Source: Rhizophagus clarus
Taxonomy: Eukaryota > Glomeromycota > Glomeromycetes > Glomerales > Glomeraceae
Reading direction: 5' to 3'
Assembly: GCA_015698045.1 (NCBI GenBank)
Contig: BLAL01000324.1
Coordinates: forward strand, 1,228,501-1,292,500
Length of the DNA: 64,000 nucleotides
The notes beneath the pieces are model-generated. The model was given only the letters and a program-made list of their open reading frames with translations. It was not told the origin of the DNA and searched no databases. Below, in pieces: positions 33,860 to 45,402 of the stretch. The position numbers were made by a program, and so were the translations under genes. The first letter of the stretch is position 1. Each line of letters opens with the position of its first letter.

Positions 33860-34613
33860 TATCTACTATGTTTCATTATCATCCTGATACAGTTTAAATG
33901 TCGTCACGATATTTCAATAAAATATTTAGCGATCTTAATAATACCATAACGACATAATTATAATATCCTAACGATACATTTTCAACAACTTCATGATAAT
34001 ATTAATTTTTAAATGATATCGTGACAATATATTAAATGATATCGTAACGATATATTTATGATAATCTTAATGATACATTTTCAACATCTTCACGATAACA
34101 TCACAATTTCCATTTCAACATCATCACGACATCGAGACTATAAATTGATATAATATCAGAATGATATCAGAACGATATCAAATTTCAAATATCGTGAGGA
34201 TGTTGAAAATGTATCGTTAAGATATTGTGGCGGATTTGAAGATTTCAGCAAAGTTGTTTGTTAAAGTAACAAGAAAAAAGTTGCGAATAGTTATTTTTTT
34301 TATTAGATTAATGAATAAAAATATTTTGCAACGTTTCTTAATTAAAGTAACAAAACACCACCACAAAATGGTTTGTTTTATCAAAATAACTAATAAAAAA
34401 TGTTTTGCAACATTTTTTATTATATTATTTAGTTAAATCAATTCAGTAATTCAGTTCAGTAAATTGCAAAACTGGTACTGAAACTGCAGTTACCAAAACT
34501 GATCAATAAATTTACCAAAAGTTTCAGTTCAATAAACCGTAAAAACTAAAACTGCTTCAATACTGAAACTGATCGGTACAGTTCAATAATTACCAAAACT
34601 GATCAGAATCCTA
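33860..34613. repeat. Right terminal composite inverted repeat of the 19.5-kb transposon
   Basis: In order towards the end: GATATC/CGATA words (to about 34220), AAAGTTGCGAATAGTT and GCAACATTTTTTATTA words (34227-34435), then ACTGAAACTG/GATCAGT words to 34613. This is the left arm in reverse, but much shorter (about 0.75 kb against 1.8 kb), so the arms have expanded or contracted independently. Short ORFs here are repeat translations. Confidence 0.7.
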
Positions 34614-34663
34614 TACATGATCAACTGATCTCATTTTAGTAATATTTTTATAACTGTATATTA

Positions 34664-35017
34664 TTGTACCAAAAAAATATGTATTATATCCTAGAAATAC
34701 CTGAATCACTTGAAGCTATCTTTGCCTTTCTCAGTCAAAAATATCTTTATAGGAGTTGTGGCAGAGTAAACCACCAATGGAATGCTGTATCTAAGCTTAT
34801 TATTCAGAAAAAAAGAAAAGCTGAGTTTATTAGTATTCCCAGCATTCGTGATAATATTATTTTTCACCTATATGATAATTGTATTGATTATAGAGAAACT
34901 GCTTACAAATATATTAACTATTTCAGAGTATGTAAGATATGGAGTATTATCATTTTTAATTTTTTAGAAGAGGATCTTCTCCCATTAGAAGAAAAAAGAC
35001 GCAAAGGAATTTTATAG
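34664..35017 (+). CDS. F-box-like protein fragment
   Basis: The frame starts MYQKNMYYILEIPESLEAIF; the stretch IPESLEAIFAFLSQKYLYRS, CGRVNHQWN fits an F-box (LP-x-x-L-x-x-IF-x-L-x-x-x-x-L-x-x-C-x-x-VN-x-x-W). F-box proteins link substrates to SCF ubiquitin ligases; these fungi carry very large F-box families. The product is only 117 residues without a visible substrate-binding repeat. It begins 50 bp beyond the right boundary of the 19.5-kb transposon, so its promoter may have been displaced. Confidence 0.5.
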   Translation: MYQKNMYYILEIPESLEAIFAFLSQKYLYRSCGRVNHQWNAVSKLIIQKKRKAEFISIPSIRDNIIFHLYDNCIDYRETAYKYINYFRVCKIWSIIIFNFLEEDLLPLEEKRRKGIL

Positions 35018-35029
35018 GCTAGCCAAGTC

Positions 35030-35774
35030 TTTTCAGTCTATTAGACTCCCTGATCTATATTTAAATGGCCTTTTTTTATCTTTGGTTTATAGCATTTGAC
35101 TTTTATTTCTTCAGATAAATTGCACTCAGATGCAACTATCTTTTCCTCTTCAGACTCAGATGAACTTGACTCAGATGAATCTGTTAGTTCTTTGTCAGCC
35201 TCTAGGCCAGTTTGCTTTTCTACGTAAATTCCTATTTAGTCTACAGTTCATTCTAACTTTTTAACTCTTTTCTAAGCTCAGCTGAATCAGATTTGGATGA
35301 GTCTGACTCAAAATTATAAAAAGGCTTATCATTATTTAAATATTTGCAAAATAGTATAAAATTACCATAGATTTTTATCCCTTTCTGTATATTAATTTCT
35401 ACTTCACGAAGCGATAGCCATGGTAATCCTAATATAAGATTAGCTTTAAGATAATGGTCTTTATTAACCTCAAAATTATTTAAAATTTTATCAATACTAG
35501 AGAACAGTCTATCTTTCTCCTTATATCAGAGGGATAAATCTAGACAATCTATAGTACCCAATAAGTTTATCACCTTTTTATTCTTATAATAATTACCATA
35601 TTTTCTTCCAAGCCTATTGGCTAAGTTTTTGCTAATTTTATCTGCTCTGGATGATGTATCAATTAATGCCTTGACTGTGTAGTACCTATGTCCTGTTTTC
35701 ATTGCTTCCCATCGCTCTTTTTGATGTATTAGGTCATCAGAAAAAGACCATATTTTACATTTTATGTATGTCAT
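35030..35774 (-). pseudogene. Retropepsin-type protease relic of an LTR retroelement
   Basis: The minus strand reads MTYIKCKIWSFSDDLIHQKE..., then VKALIDTSSRADKISKNLA (active-site-like D-T-S, the usual third residue Gly being absent) and, after a TGA at 35526, KANLILGLPWLSLREVEINI, the ILG-x-PWL flap-side motif of Ty3/Gypsy proteases. Downstream an acidic Ser/Asp/Glu-rich region follows with several stops. No reverse transcriptase or LTR is seen nearby, so only a fragment survives. Confidence 0.55.
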
Positions 35775-38404
35775 TTCAAGTGTTATGTTTTATATCAGAA
35801 TATTTATTACACTAGAAAAAAATAATATAATAATGTATGTAATCCCAAATGACCTATTCGTCCTTTAGTCTAGCCAAGTCTTTTTGATCTATTAATTATC
35901 TTCCTTGATAATTATTTTGCATAAAATCTAACTCTCGTGCTAATCTGTCTAATGTTAATTATAGTCCAATTATATAAACTTCTTAACGATCTTTAACTTT
36001 AACCCTGTTTTGGAATACCATTTTGATATTCTTTTTTACATCATCTATAATATCTTTTATGTTCACTATATTTTAGTGATTTATTCTTTAACTGAATATT
36101 TATTGCACTAGAAAAAAATCCAATATTTATGTAAACTCTGGTCCAACTCGCTCATATCTCTAGTTTATTGCTGGTAGTTGGATATGTAAGATATACATTT
36201 GTTTTGATATTTTTCTGGGAGCTTGGTCCTCATAGCTATACTTGTATTCAAAATTAATTTCATATTATGAAATTACGTAATTCTGTAATTCTGTAATTAT
36301 TAAGTAATTTATTAAGAAAGATCTGAATTCTGTATTTAATTTCATATTACAAAAATATTTGGCCAGAATTAACCTAAATTTTGACTGAATTATATTTAAA
36401 AATTTAGTAAACCATTACTCTGTAACTAGTTATCTGATTTTGATGATCTTACCATCATTCGATTTGTCTCATCAAGACGAATCTAATGATAATAAAAATG
36501 TAAAAGAGTGTTATAATATATATCACTAGATTCGTCTTGATGAGACAAATCAAATGAGAATAAGATCGTTAAAATCAGATCACTGGATCTGGAAATATTC
36601 ATACTTCTATACTGTTATACAAATTTTAGAATTTTGGAGTGTATAATTATAGATTTACGTAATTAATTACATATTTATGTAATTTAATAATTTCGGATTT
36701 CAGATTTGCCAATTGAATTTCAGAAATAACTATATATATATGTAGTATAAAAATCACCCCTTACTACGCAAAATCTATATATAACTTTAACAATTTTAAC
36801 TCCTTATTACGCATCTATAATTACGACTTTTTTTATTTTTTTGCTTTCTAATAAGCAAAATTCTATATGACTTAAAAAAAAATTTTATATAATAAATAAG
36901 CAAATTTTTTTGTTACCTATATATATATTGTTTGGGTCCTGATACACTAATATATAAATATAAGAAGTAACATGACTTGATAAATATAAACTTTATATAA
37001 AAGTTCTTGAATCATTAGATTCTCCTTGTAATGATATAAAAAATAAAGATAACCAATCAAGCATCTAATTTTTCAACTGTTTTGGATCAATGGTATCATC
37101 TCAAATTGCATAATATATTTGATAAAATTGATTCCAAAGATTTCAAATTAATTGTACTTGTAATAGTCTAAAGAGTAATTTTAAATTAAAGAATCTTAAA
37201 ACTTTTTCTTTATTATTTTTCATAAAAGATATGTATTCCTAATTATGAGATTTTTTGTTTTCTCAAAACAGAAAGAAACTTTTAATCATTACATTTCTTT
37301 TATAATTACTTCTTACATTAAATTATTAAACAAATCACATTCCTTAATTTTTGCTAATACTAATTTCTATAATTGATCTTTAATTTACAAGAAAATATAA
37401 AGTTCATCAAAAAATATGTGATTAATTGCAATCAAAAGATAATTATAACTATTAACTTTAAATCATCATATTAATATTTTAAACATGAATACCAAAAATA
37501 AAAATAATTAGATATAGGATCATTTAATCCAAGATATTTCTTCAATCAAAACTAAAATATAATTTAAAGTTTTACAAAATTTTAGCTAAAGCTTTGATCA
37601 GTTTAGTTCAAAAAAAAATTTATCATTAATAAAACCAACTTTTTAATTTAGTACTTTATTTAAATATAAAAATATATAATGCATTTATTTATATTCAATT
37701 TATTTGTATTTAACAAAATTCTTATTGCATTATTATTATAGTTATCATATAATTATTGCATATTTAGAAAAATAAGTTTTTTTAAATTCTAAAGAAAATT
37801 TACAAATTTTTATTAATAATAATTTAGATTTTATTATCATTACCTACTTTACTATCTTCATTAATAAAGTTTAATAAAATTAATATCAAAATAATACATA
37901 TTTTAATACTTACAAAAAATGGATAAAAACATATATAGAAATGGTCTTACACTAGTCTTACTGAAGCAATGTTGTTAATTATTGCTAATAGAATAGTTTT
38001 TAAATACATTACTATATTAGAAAATCATCTAAAATGGTAGTAAGTCACCTGATTTATACAGACTTTTAGCCTGCATTACAGCATTAAAAAATTGTAAATG
38101 TGACAAATAGGGGCATGATGTATAGGATTTTATTGACCAAAAAATTTGTTACCAGAATAACTTAATAAAAATGAAAATGCCTTGAACTTTGTTTTTTGTA
38201 TCAAACACTAGTAAGCAAATTATTGTACTACAAACTTTCAGTTAATACAAAAGTTTTACAATCTTAAAAATAAATAGGTACAGCAAACTTTTAATAAAAC
38301 ATTTTACACCAATTTTCCAATTTAGCATTAGTGACTTGTAATAAAATGTGTTATTTAAATCATACTATATAATAAAAAAAACTGAAGGTAGAATTTATAA
38401 GAAT
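35775..38404. other. Long AT-rich non-coding interval
   Basis: Apart from the foldback element at 36427-36590 I see no gene, RNA gene or array. ORFs are absent or trivial and stops are dense in all frames. Confidence 0.6.
36427..36590. mobile_element. Foldback MITE of about 160 bp
   Basis: GATTTGTCTCATCAAGACGA followed by ATCT (about 36459-36482) returns exactly inverted as AGATTCGTCTTGATGAGACA followed by AATC about 45 bp later. The arms extend outward with some mismatches through CTGATTTTGATGATCTTA against its complement, giving arms of about 50 bp around an AT-rich loop. No ORF. A target duplication could not be fixed. Confidence 0.7.
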
Positions 38405-39568
38405 CTAAATTTTATCATTAGCTTTATTATCTTCTATTAATAAATTTAAAAAATTAGTATCAAGATAATATTCTTTAAGTATATTTTCAATATTTTGAAC
38501 TCGTTCTTCCAAAGAAACATTTTTAGTCCTTCCACTAATGAATGGAATTGGTTCATATTTAGTTCTAAGCTTCTTTATAAGTTTTCTTTGATATCCTATG
38601 CATAAACAATTAAACACCCTTTTTTGAAAAAATCCCCTATTTAAATAATGTTTTAATTACATATACTAATTCGTTAATCATTTTAATGTTAAATAAATTA
38701 TTTAACTTACCATGGGGCTATTTTAGGTGCTCCAAATAAAAATACAAAAATTCCAGATAATGCGCTAAAGAAACCACCAATACTTGATATAATCGAACCA
38801 ACTAGAAAAAAATAAAAAATTAAGATTTTATCTTTTCTTAAAATTAAATAATTGATAGTAGTTACAGTCATAATAAGCCTCCTCCTGAAAATAAATCTCT
38901 CCTGAAGATAAGACTGGTACAATCGTTGTTGTATCTGGAGTTGTTGAAGTCGTTATATGATCCGTATGTATATTAAACTCAACTATTTTATTTTCATCTC
39001 CACCAAAAAGACCGAATGCATATTGATTATTAATATTATATATTAAATTTATAATTGTTGGTGAATAATATACGATCACAGTTTGTTCACTCGCATTAAG
39101 AAAATTAATAATAGAAGAAAACTCAACAGAAGAATAAAGTTTGTTGTTCAATTTAATTCCATATAAAGTAATTCTAGGAACGGAAGGAGTTATCGTTATA
39201 TTATTTAAACCATCTAAATATCCGTTAGTTAAATCTGTCTCATAAGAAAAATATTGACATAGAGGAGCTGTTTCTTGATATAATTTGTTAATATCATCCT
39301 TTGAAGTTCGTTCACACGCCTTAGATTTGATGCTACAATTAAATTGCTTCAAATCACAACTACCAAAAATAATGGTCATAGTATCTTTATTAGGATTTAA
39401 GTTTTGCACACGTAAAGTAAGATTAGGCACAGTTATTGAAGTATAAAACTTTATTATCTGATCACAAGTATATAAAAAAAGCATAATTATAACTAAAAGA
39501 GAACATAATTTTTTAAAAAAAATAAAAGAAAAGGGTTCAGTTGATGGTTTATTTTCCGTAAATACCAT
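38405..39568 (-). CDS. Two-pass membrane protein of a fungal lineage family, three exons
   Basis: Exons 38866-39568, 38711-38801 and 38405-38636 join through 64- and 74-bp GT-AG introns in correct phase to 341 residues. After a short cytosolic start (MVFTENKPSTEPFSFIFFKK) comes a hydrophobic segment (LCSLLVIIMLFLYT), then about 200 residues with several cysteines and N-glycosylation-type NxT/S sites (extracellular or lumenal), a second hydrophobic stretch in exon 2 (GSIISSIGGFFSALSGIFVF, then LFGAPKIAPWG) and a charged tail with a short coiled coil (SLEERVQNIENILKEYY). I know this layout, including the LFG-x-x-x-IxPWG turn, from many uncharacterised Rhizophagus-type proteins; its role is unknown. 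Confidence 0.8.
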
Positions 39569-39779
39569 TTTAAATAATTATTCTTAAGTTTGATAATTAA
39601 ATAAGAAGTAAATATTGCGTTCTAGAAAGTTGTGACCTTTATATTTAAAATAATCGGGAAACCAAAGTTACACTAATATTACACTCAGTGTTGGAAATTC
39701 AATGTGCGTTGCGCGCACAAAATTTTCAAAACTCCGCAAATGATTTAAAATTTTTGTGCGCGCACGAAAATTTTGTATG

Positions 39780-39868
39780 CATCTCCGCACATTCGCGCAC
39801 ATTGCACATTTGCGCACATTCCCGCACATTCCCGCACATTTCCGCACATTTCTGCACTTGTCCGCACA
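39780..39868. repeat. CGCACATT subterminal repeats of the hAT element
   Basis: CCGCACATT, CGCGCACATT, GCGCACATT, CCCGCACATT and TCCGCACATT follow one another about nine times at 9-11 bp steps. Two to three copies, including ATGTGCGCAATCCGCACATG, stand inside the right end at 44693-44726. Clustered short words at both ends are typical transposase binding sites. Confidence 0.8.
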
Positions 39869-40010
39869 TGAAATACAATTAATTTTCGAAATAATAATAC
39901 GTTCTCATTATTTTGTTGGTTTATTTGTTTATTTTCCATATGATTAATGTGAGTACAAAAATAAGGTTTGCAAGTAGAATTTATCCTTATTATCTTTCTT
40001 ATCGCTACTC

Positions 40011-41470
40011 ATGGAACAATATTTTTTGCCTAAAGAAAAACAAGCGCAAAGCAAGGTCAATGAAGGTGCAAGCAAAAGAAAAAAAGTAACAAATGACGAT
40101 GATCCAACAGAAAAAAAGATCAAGACCGCTGCTGCTCCAAATCCACAGTGGTTACAAACACATGAATGGTTAGAACTTCGAAAGGTGGATGATGTAACAT
40201 ATATGTTCTGTGCCTGGTGTGAGAGTGCAAAGTTTACAAATCAAATGGCTAAGGGAATTGCTGTATACAAAAAGGAAACAATTGATAAACACTTAAAGGC
40301 AAAAGATCATTTAACAGTAGAAAAAAAGCGAAGAGAAAATCAAAATAATATTGTTGTTTGATTTTCAAGGCAGTATGATAAAGATAAAATTACTGTGTAT
40401 ACTTTGCATCAAAAAATTATATTTCGTTGAATATTATCCAAATTATGCCATTTAGTAAAATTAAAAGATCAAAACGTTGCTTCCACTAATCTTCAAATAC
40501 TTGCCCTCCAAAGCAAATTGTAGATGATAGTACAAGTTCAATTCAATCAAATTATGCTTCTTATACAAATAACAAATGTAATCAAACGAGAGTTATGGCA
40601 AAAAATCAAAAATTCTCCATTTTGGAGTATAATGATAGATGAAAATACTTCCATTTCCGATGAAAGACATTTAGTCATAGTTTCTAAACACATGTCACAT
40701 AATGTTTCTGTATTACGATTTGTTGGATTAATTGAACTCGAGGTTGTACTGCAAGCAGTATTTTAGAACAAATTTTGTAATTTATTCAAGTTAATGAACT
40801 TAGTTTGGATAAATTGATTCATTTTGGAAGTGATGGCGCATCTACAATGGTTGGTAAATTATCTTAATTTTTTTTTTTAAATTTTTATGATATGTAGTAA
40901 GTTTTAATATTATTAATATTTCTAAAATTTGTTTTTTTTTTAATTGATAGGACAGAAAAATGGTGTAGCAATAAAATTAAAAAATATAAATCGACTCCAT
41001 CTAGCTGGAAATAAAGGAAGCGGCAAATGAAGTCCAGTATTTTAAAGATTATGAAATTACTTGCAAAGAGCTGTATTCATATTTCAATGGATCATATAAA
41101 AGAATGATAAATTTAAAAATGATTCAAGTAACAAATGATGATCCACAATTAGCCGTATTAAATATTAATACACGTTGGTTATCATTATCCAATGTTTGTA
41201 TCAAATTTATATCAAACCTTAAATTCAATCATTGATGCTTTAAACTTTGACAAAATGAATGCTAATGATCAAAGGGATAGAGATCGGTCGGCGAAAATGT
41301 TAGAATTATTGGATTAAATTTAAACTATCAACTATATACATGGCAGATTTGACATATATTCTTTCTATTTTGAAAAGACAACATTTCTTTATCAGAAGTT
41401 AAGCATTGTATTCGGACTAAAATTAAACAAATTCGACCACAACTAGTAATGATCAACAATTATCGACCTT
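40011..41470 (+). pseudogene. hAT transposase, N-terminal and central part
   Basis: 40011-40361 encodes MEQYFLPKEKQAQSKVNEGA..., a basic stretch and a BED-type zinc finger: WLELRKVDDVTYMFCAWCES (C-x2-C) and KHLKAKDHL (H-x4-H type spacing). After a TGA the reading continues through IKNSPFWSIMIDENTSISDE (D of the RNase H fold), then IHFGSDGASTMVG before a 90-bp intron ending about 40951 and GQKNGVAIKLKNIN. NTRWLSLSN at about 41170 is the next conserved block. At least five stops or shifts break the frame. The gene is cut at about 41470. Confidence 0.7.
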
Positions 41471-41739
41471 TGTTGAGCGTCGCGTCGCGTGTCACGTAAT
41501 CAAAAGTTTAAAAAAAAAGATCTTTATGCTTTTTTTAAACTTTTAACGAAACTCCTTCCTTTTTTCCTTCGCCATTACCTTTTTCCCTTTCCTTCGTTTT
41601 TCACCTCCTTTTGTCCTTTCTCTGTCCTTTATCTTTCCCTTTCTTTCGTCTTTTCCTTTCCCTTTCCCACTTCTCTTGGCCTTCTGTTAAAAAAAATCTT
41701 TACGAAACGTCTCATTTTTACGTAGTTATTTCGGTCTCC

Positions 41740-43650
41740 TTAGACACGAAACTTCACAGTAAGTTTTTCTTTTTTTCTCTCAATTACTTTATTTAACGAA
41801 CAGTTTCTAACAGTTCGTTTTCTTTCTTTTTTTTAGGCGTTCTCTCGGATCTCTTCCTTGGAACTCGGTGGGTGAACTTATTTTTCTTTAATTTTTTAAC
41901 GAACCTTGTTAATAGTTCGTTTTTTGCTTTTGTAGACAACTGGTTGGCTCTTCGGGATATCCGGACGCCTGTAACTTGTTGGGTCGTTTCTTGCTCTTTG
42001 GAGTATTTCGGTGAGAGGGGAAGGGGGAGTGGTTTTTGTATTATTCGATTTAATGAAACGTCGCTTAACATTCGTTTTCTTTTCTTTTTTAGGCGATCGA
42101 CCTTTGGACACGAAGAGCTTCGTTTTTCTTTCTTTTAGGAGACAACCTTACGTGGAATTTCGACGGTTAAGTTTTTTTTTTAATCATTTTCTTTTTTTTA
42201 GATTTTTTTTTCTAACAAAACTTACGGTTTGTCTTTCTTTCTATAGGAAACTGACCTTTAGACTCGGAATCTCGGTGAGATTCTTATCTTTTTTTAATTA
42301 ATTTTATAGTTCCTTCTTTAATGGAACTATACTTAAATTTCGTTTTTTTTCCTTTTTTTTAGGCGATTGGCTTCTTCGGATTCTTGGCGTATGAATAGAG
42401 ATTTATTTTCTTTCCTTTCTTTTAAACGGACTGAACACATAGGATCTCGGTAAGGAATTGGACGGTGGAATTTCAGTAAGCAATCCGGTAGACAAACGTC
42501 CTTTTTTTGTTTCTTTTTAATGGTTTTTTTAACGCAATGATTATTAACATTTCGTTATTATCCTTTTTTTAGATGGCCGGTTTCTCGAACATTTGGACGC
42601 AGTATTCGGCAAAGTAAAAAAATTTAATTTTTTTTTTTGTAATTTAACGAACATTACTAACGTTCGTTTTTTTTTTCTTTTTTTTTTGAGGCGGTTTTCA
42701 AGTTTCTCTTGGGATCGGTTGGATATTGGTTAGTAAAAAAAAAAACCACAAAGTTATTTCAATTTTTATTTTGATGAACTGTTGCTAACAGTTCGTTTTA
42801 TTTCTTTTTTTTAGGCGATTCTTTCGAAGTTTGAATTTTGGTAAGTAAAAGAGATCTTTTTCACTTTTATTTTAATGATCGCTGCTCATTAATCATTTTC
42901 TAGGCGATCGAGTCCCTGAACATGGAATACCGGGTAAAAATTTTTTTTTGGTTTTTTTTTTTGTATTATTTTAAATGAGTATTATATTATAATATTCGGT
43001 TTTTTTTCATATGTAGGGAAATCGGCTTCAATTTGGACCTCCCAGGCGAAGTTTCGGAAATCCTGAAACTTTTTATAAAAAAAAAAAGCTTTAGCTCTTA
43101 TCTATTTCTTTATTGTAAGAACTTTGGCTGGATGCGCGGGACAGGATTAGGTTAGTGGCTTTTTTTTAATTATTTTATTTCTAACAAACTGTTATTAACA
43201 GTTCATTTTTCATTTTTTTGTAGGCGATTCTTTGGTCTCTTGAATGCACAGAATTCTATTTTATTTTTAGAATTCAGAGAACTTCCGAGATGAAAAGGAA
43301 CTAAGTCCGTATGTGTTACGAATTTAGTTTTATTTTATTTTGTTTTTAAGAAAAGGAACGATTTACTAAATGCTCCTGTTTTTAATCGTGTTTTGGGTGG
43401 AAAATTTCTGAGGCAAAATTCGTAAGTATTACGAGCTATTTTTTATTAGGAAACAGCTGTTTCTTACTTTTTTTTCTAAATTTCAGGTTGGTTGCTACTT
43501 TTGGACCTTCTATTCTTGTAAATGATTGGATCATATCTTCAAAGACTGTAGGTTTCTTTCTGAATTCTGGACTTTGAATTTGGATGCTAGTTACAATTTC
43601 GCTTACACGAATTCCGGGTATTAATGTGAATGGTAAATTTCAAAATATTT
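41740..43650 (+). CDS. Multi-microexon gene with hairpin-bearing introns
   Basis: Ten exons of 26-75 nt: 41837-41867, 41936-42010, 42093-42165, 42247-42274, 42363-42388, 42443-42475, 42573-42613, 42691-42728, 42815-42840 and 42904-42933. All but one are preceded by ...TTTTTAG, TATAG or TGTAG acceptors (42691 follows GAG) and followed by GTGAGA/GTAAGT-like donors. Joined, they read one frame of about 123 codons (DNWLALRDIRTPVTCWVV..., RKLTFRLGIS, WPVSRTFGRSIRQS, GFQVSLGIGWIL) with a single TGA in the last exon, one transition from CGA. Most exons begin GCG(A/T). Most introns carry an inverted repeat (AACGAAC...GTTCGTT or close) just before the pyrimidine tract. Further exon-like pieces lie upstream (about 41744) and downstream (43017-43650). 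Start, end and function are unknown. The locus sits inside a dead hAT element. Confidence 0.55.
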
Positions 43651-43849
43651 CGAACCTTAGATATATTTTTTTTTTAATTATACGGACTAATCGTTCCTTT
43701 GTTTTGTAGGTTTCGTTTTCAGACCATTATTGAATATGTAATATATAGGTAGTTTTTGTTAGTTTTATTTTATAGTGGGTTTTTATTGTATTATTTAGGC
43801 GTTAGTTTTATTTCTTAAATTTATTTATAATAAATAAAATAAATAATTA

Positions 43850-44110
43850 ATATTGATAAGGTCGACAAATAACAATAAAAGTTGTAATTAGGGTCGAACA
43901 AATGATAATAAAGGCTGAACACATATGCGATAAATGTCATAATAAAGGTCGAATATCAACTATTTTAGGTCTAAATGATGGTCGAATAATTTTGTTCGAA
44001 TGGGCATCGGAATTGCGCCAAAATTATAGACCTCAATTCGACGCAAATCTGACCACAATTAGACCTATATTCGACCTGTCAAATTTAGGCCGAATATTAC
44101 TTTTTTGACT
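43850..44110. other. GGTCGAA-rich non-coding segment
   Basis: AAGGTCGA, GGGTCGAAC, AATTCGAC and TTCGACC words recur in both orientations, ending TTTTTTGACTAG where the hAT tail resumes. It may be the right end of whatever inserted into the hAT element. Similar GACC..TTTCGA words occur at 5260-5340. Confidence 0.4.
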
Positions 44111-44239
44111 AGTGATAACTTTATGTGAATATTTGAGAATGAAAAATAATGATCAGATAGCAAAATAATTTCTCCGTTAGTAAATAGTTTAGAATGTCAA
44201 AGAATGGGGTATGGTAAAACATATTATAAAAACAGTTAA

Positions 44240-44560
44240 GGAATAAAATATGGTAGAACGATGGTGTCACATTTGGAATACACGATCTTATTTTGTTGAT
44301 AATTTTCCTAATATTAACATATTAGTTAATATTGCTTTACTAATTCCATTGTCAAATGCAAACGTTGAAAGAGTGTTTTCTCAACACAAATTAACAAAAA
44401 CAAGATTGCGCTTTTAAATGCCCCTGATAATCTTGAGGATGTTAATTGGAACAAAGCATTTGATCAGTGGGAAAAAGAACAAGTACGACGGGTTAATCAA
44501 GATCAAATAGTTTATTTATTAATTTGTATATATTATAATAACATTTTGACATTTTAATAT
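44240..44560 (+). pseudogene. hAT transposase C-terminal dimerisation region
   Basis: The frame reads ILVNIALLIPLSNANVERVF, then SQHKLTKTRLR and a TTTTAA stop, matching the hAT dimerisation signature (PxSNAxxERxFSxxxxxKxxxR). It continues in another frame for about 40 codons. It is the tail of the transposase begun at 40011, displaced by the inserted locus. Confidence 0.8.
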
Positions 44561-44775
44561 AAGTTAGCTATAACAAGATTACGAACAATGTTATATAATT
44601 CATAAACATTTAGTATAATAAAGATTTATAATATAATTTTACAATTTTTGAAAAATTTTTTAATGAAATTAATTATGTATAAAAAAACACTTCCGCACAT
44701 TAATCATGTGCGCAATCCGCACATGATTTAAAGTTAACACCTGGTGTTGTACAAAATTTTAATTAATATAAATAT

Positions 44776-45358
44776 ATGATTATTCAATTCTCGAAAGTAC
44801 TGTACAGTTACTACAGTATATCTAACATGCTGAACGTTATAAAATTAAGAATATTAAATTTTTTATTTCTTTTTATAATTGTATCTGAAATTATTTTTCT
44901 TGTCATTTATCCTTTTCACTTTACTCGACAGTCATTTTCATTATGGTTCACGCTTCCATTCGTTTTTTTAGTTGGATTATCTGCAGTCTTTAATAAGACC
45001 ATTATGAATTTCATAGCGTTTTTAATTGTAAATTTTGCTCCATTTGTCATAATGTTTTGTAATATCTTCAAATTTGATTATCAACATGGTAAATATTTTA
45101 ACAACTGTATCAATATTAATTTATAGATTAAAAATATATTTTATTAATTTAAACTTTACTATCTTTAAATAATCGATAAGCTCTTAATGTTCCAACTTTT
45201 AGTGATTTAGGGGGAATATTTAATGAAACAAATGAAATTGCATCAAAGAAATATATATCTCAATATAAACCTGTGGTGATAATTTTGGGAATGTTTCAAT
45301 TTACTTTTATAGTATTTTGTATTTTATTTATTCTATTATTAAAGAAAGGGTAATTTAA

Positions 45359-45402
<44 letters not shown>

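Larger units (their letters stand above)
15104..34613. mobile_element. 19.5-kb DNA transposon with cargo (Plavaka/KDZ-like transposase)
   Basis: The left end starts TAGGGCTCTGATTGGTT; the right end read on the other strand starts TAGGATTCTGATCAGTT, matching 13 of 17 with every difference a transition. Flanks are TACACGAT (15096-15103) and TACATGAT (34614-34621), an 8-bp target duplication with one transition. Behind both ends come matching layers in inverted order: AACTGATCAGT/ACTGAAACTG words, then GCAACATTTTT/AAAAATGTTGC arrays, then GATATCGT/ACGATATC arrays. Inside are a decayed transposase gene (28132-31862), a Q/P-rich gene and a truncated copy of it, a Cdc20-type WD40 fragment, a zinc-knuckle gene, a Tc1/mariner relic and a smaller nested inverted-repeat element. 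An 8-bp duplication fits Zisupton/KDZ elements. That all cargo moves as one unit is inference. Confidence 0.75.
39686..44743 (+). mobile_element. Decayed hAT-family DNA transposon, split by an inserted microexon locus
   Basis: The left end CAGTGTTGGAAATTC and the right end (CAGGTGTTAACTTTAAATC on the other strand) are imperfect inverted termini of hAT type. Just inside both ends are CGCACATT/AATGTGCG words. The transposase N-terminal part (40011-41470) and dimerisation tail (44240-44560) flank about 2.7 kb of unrelated sequence. No 8-bp target duplication is visible at these assumed ends (flanks ATTACACT and GTGTTGTA), so the exact boundaries are uncertain. Confidence 0.7.
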
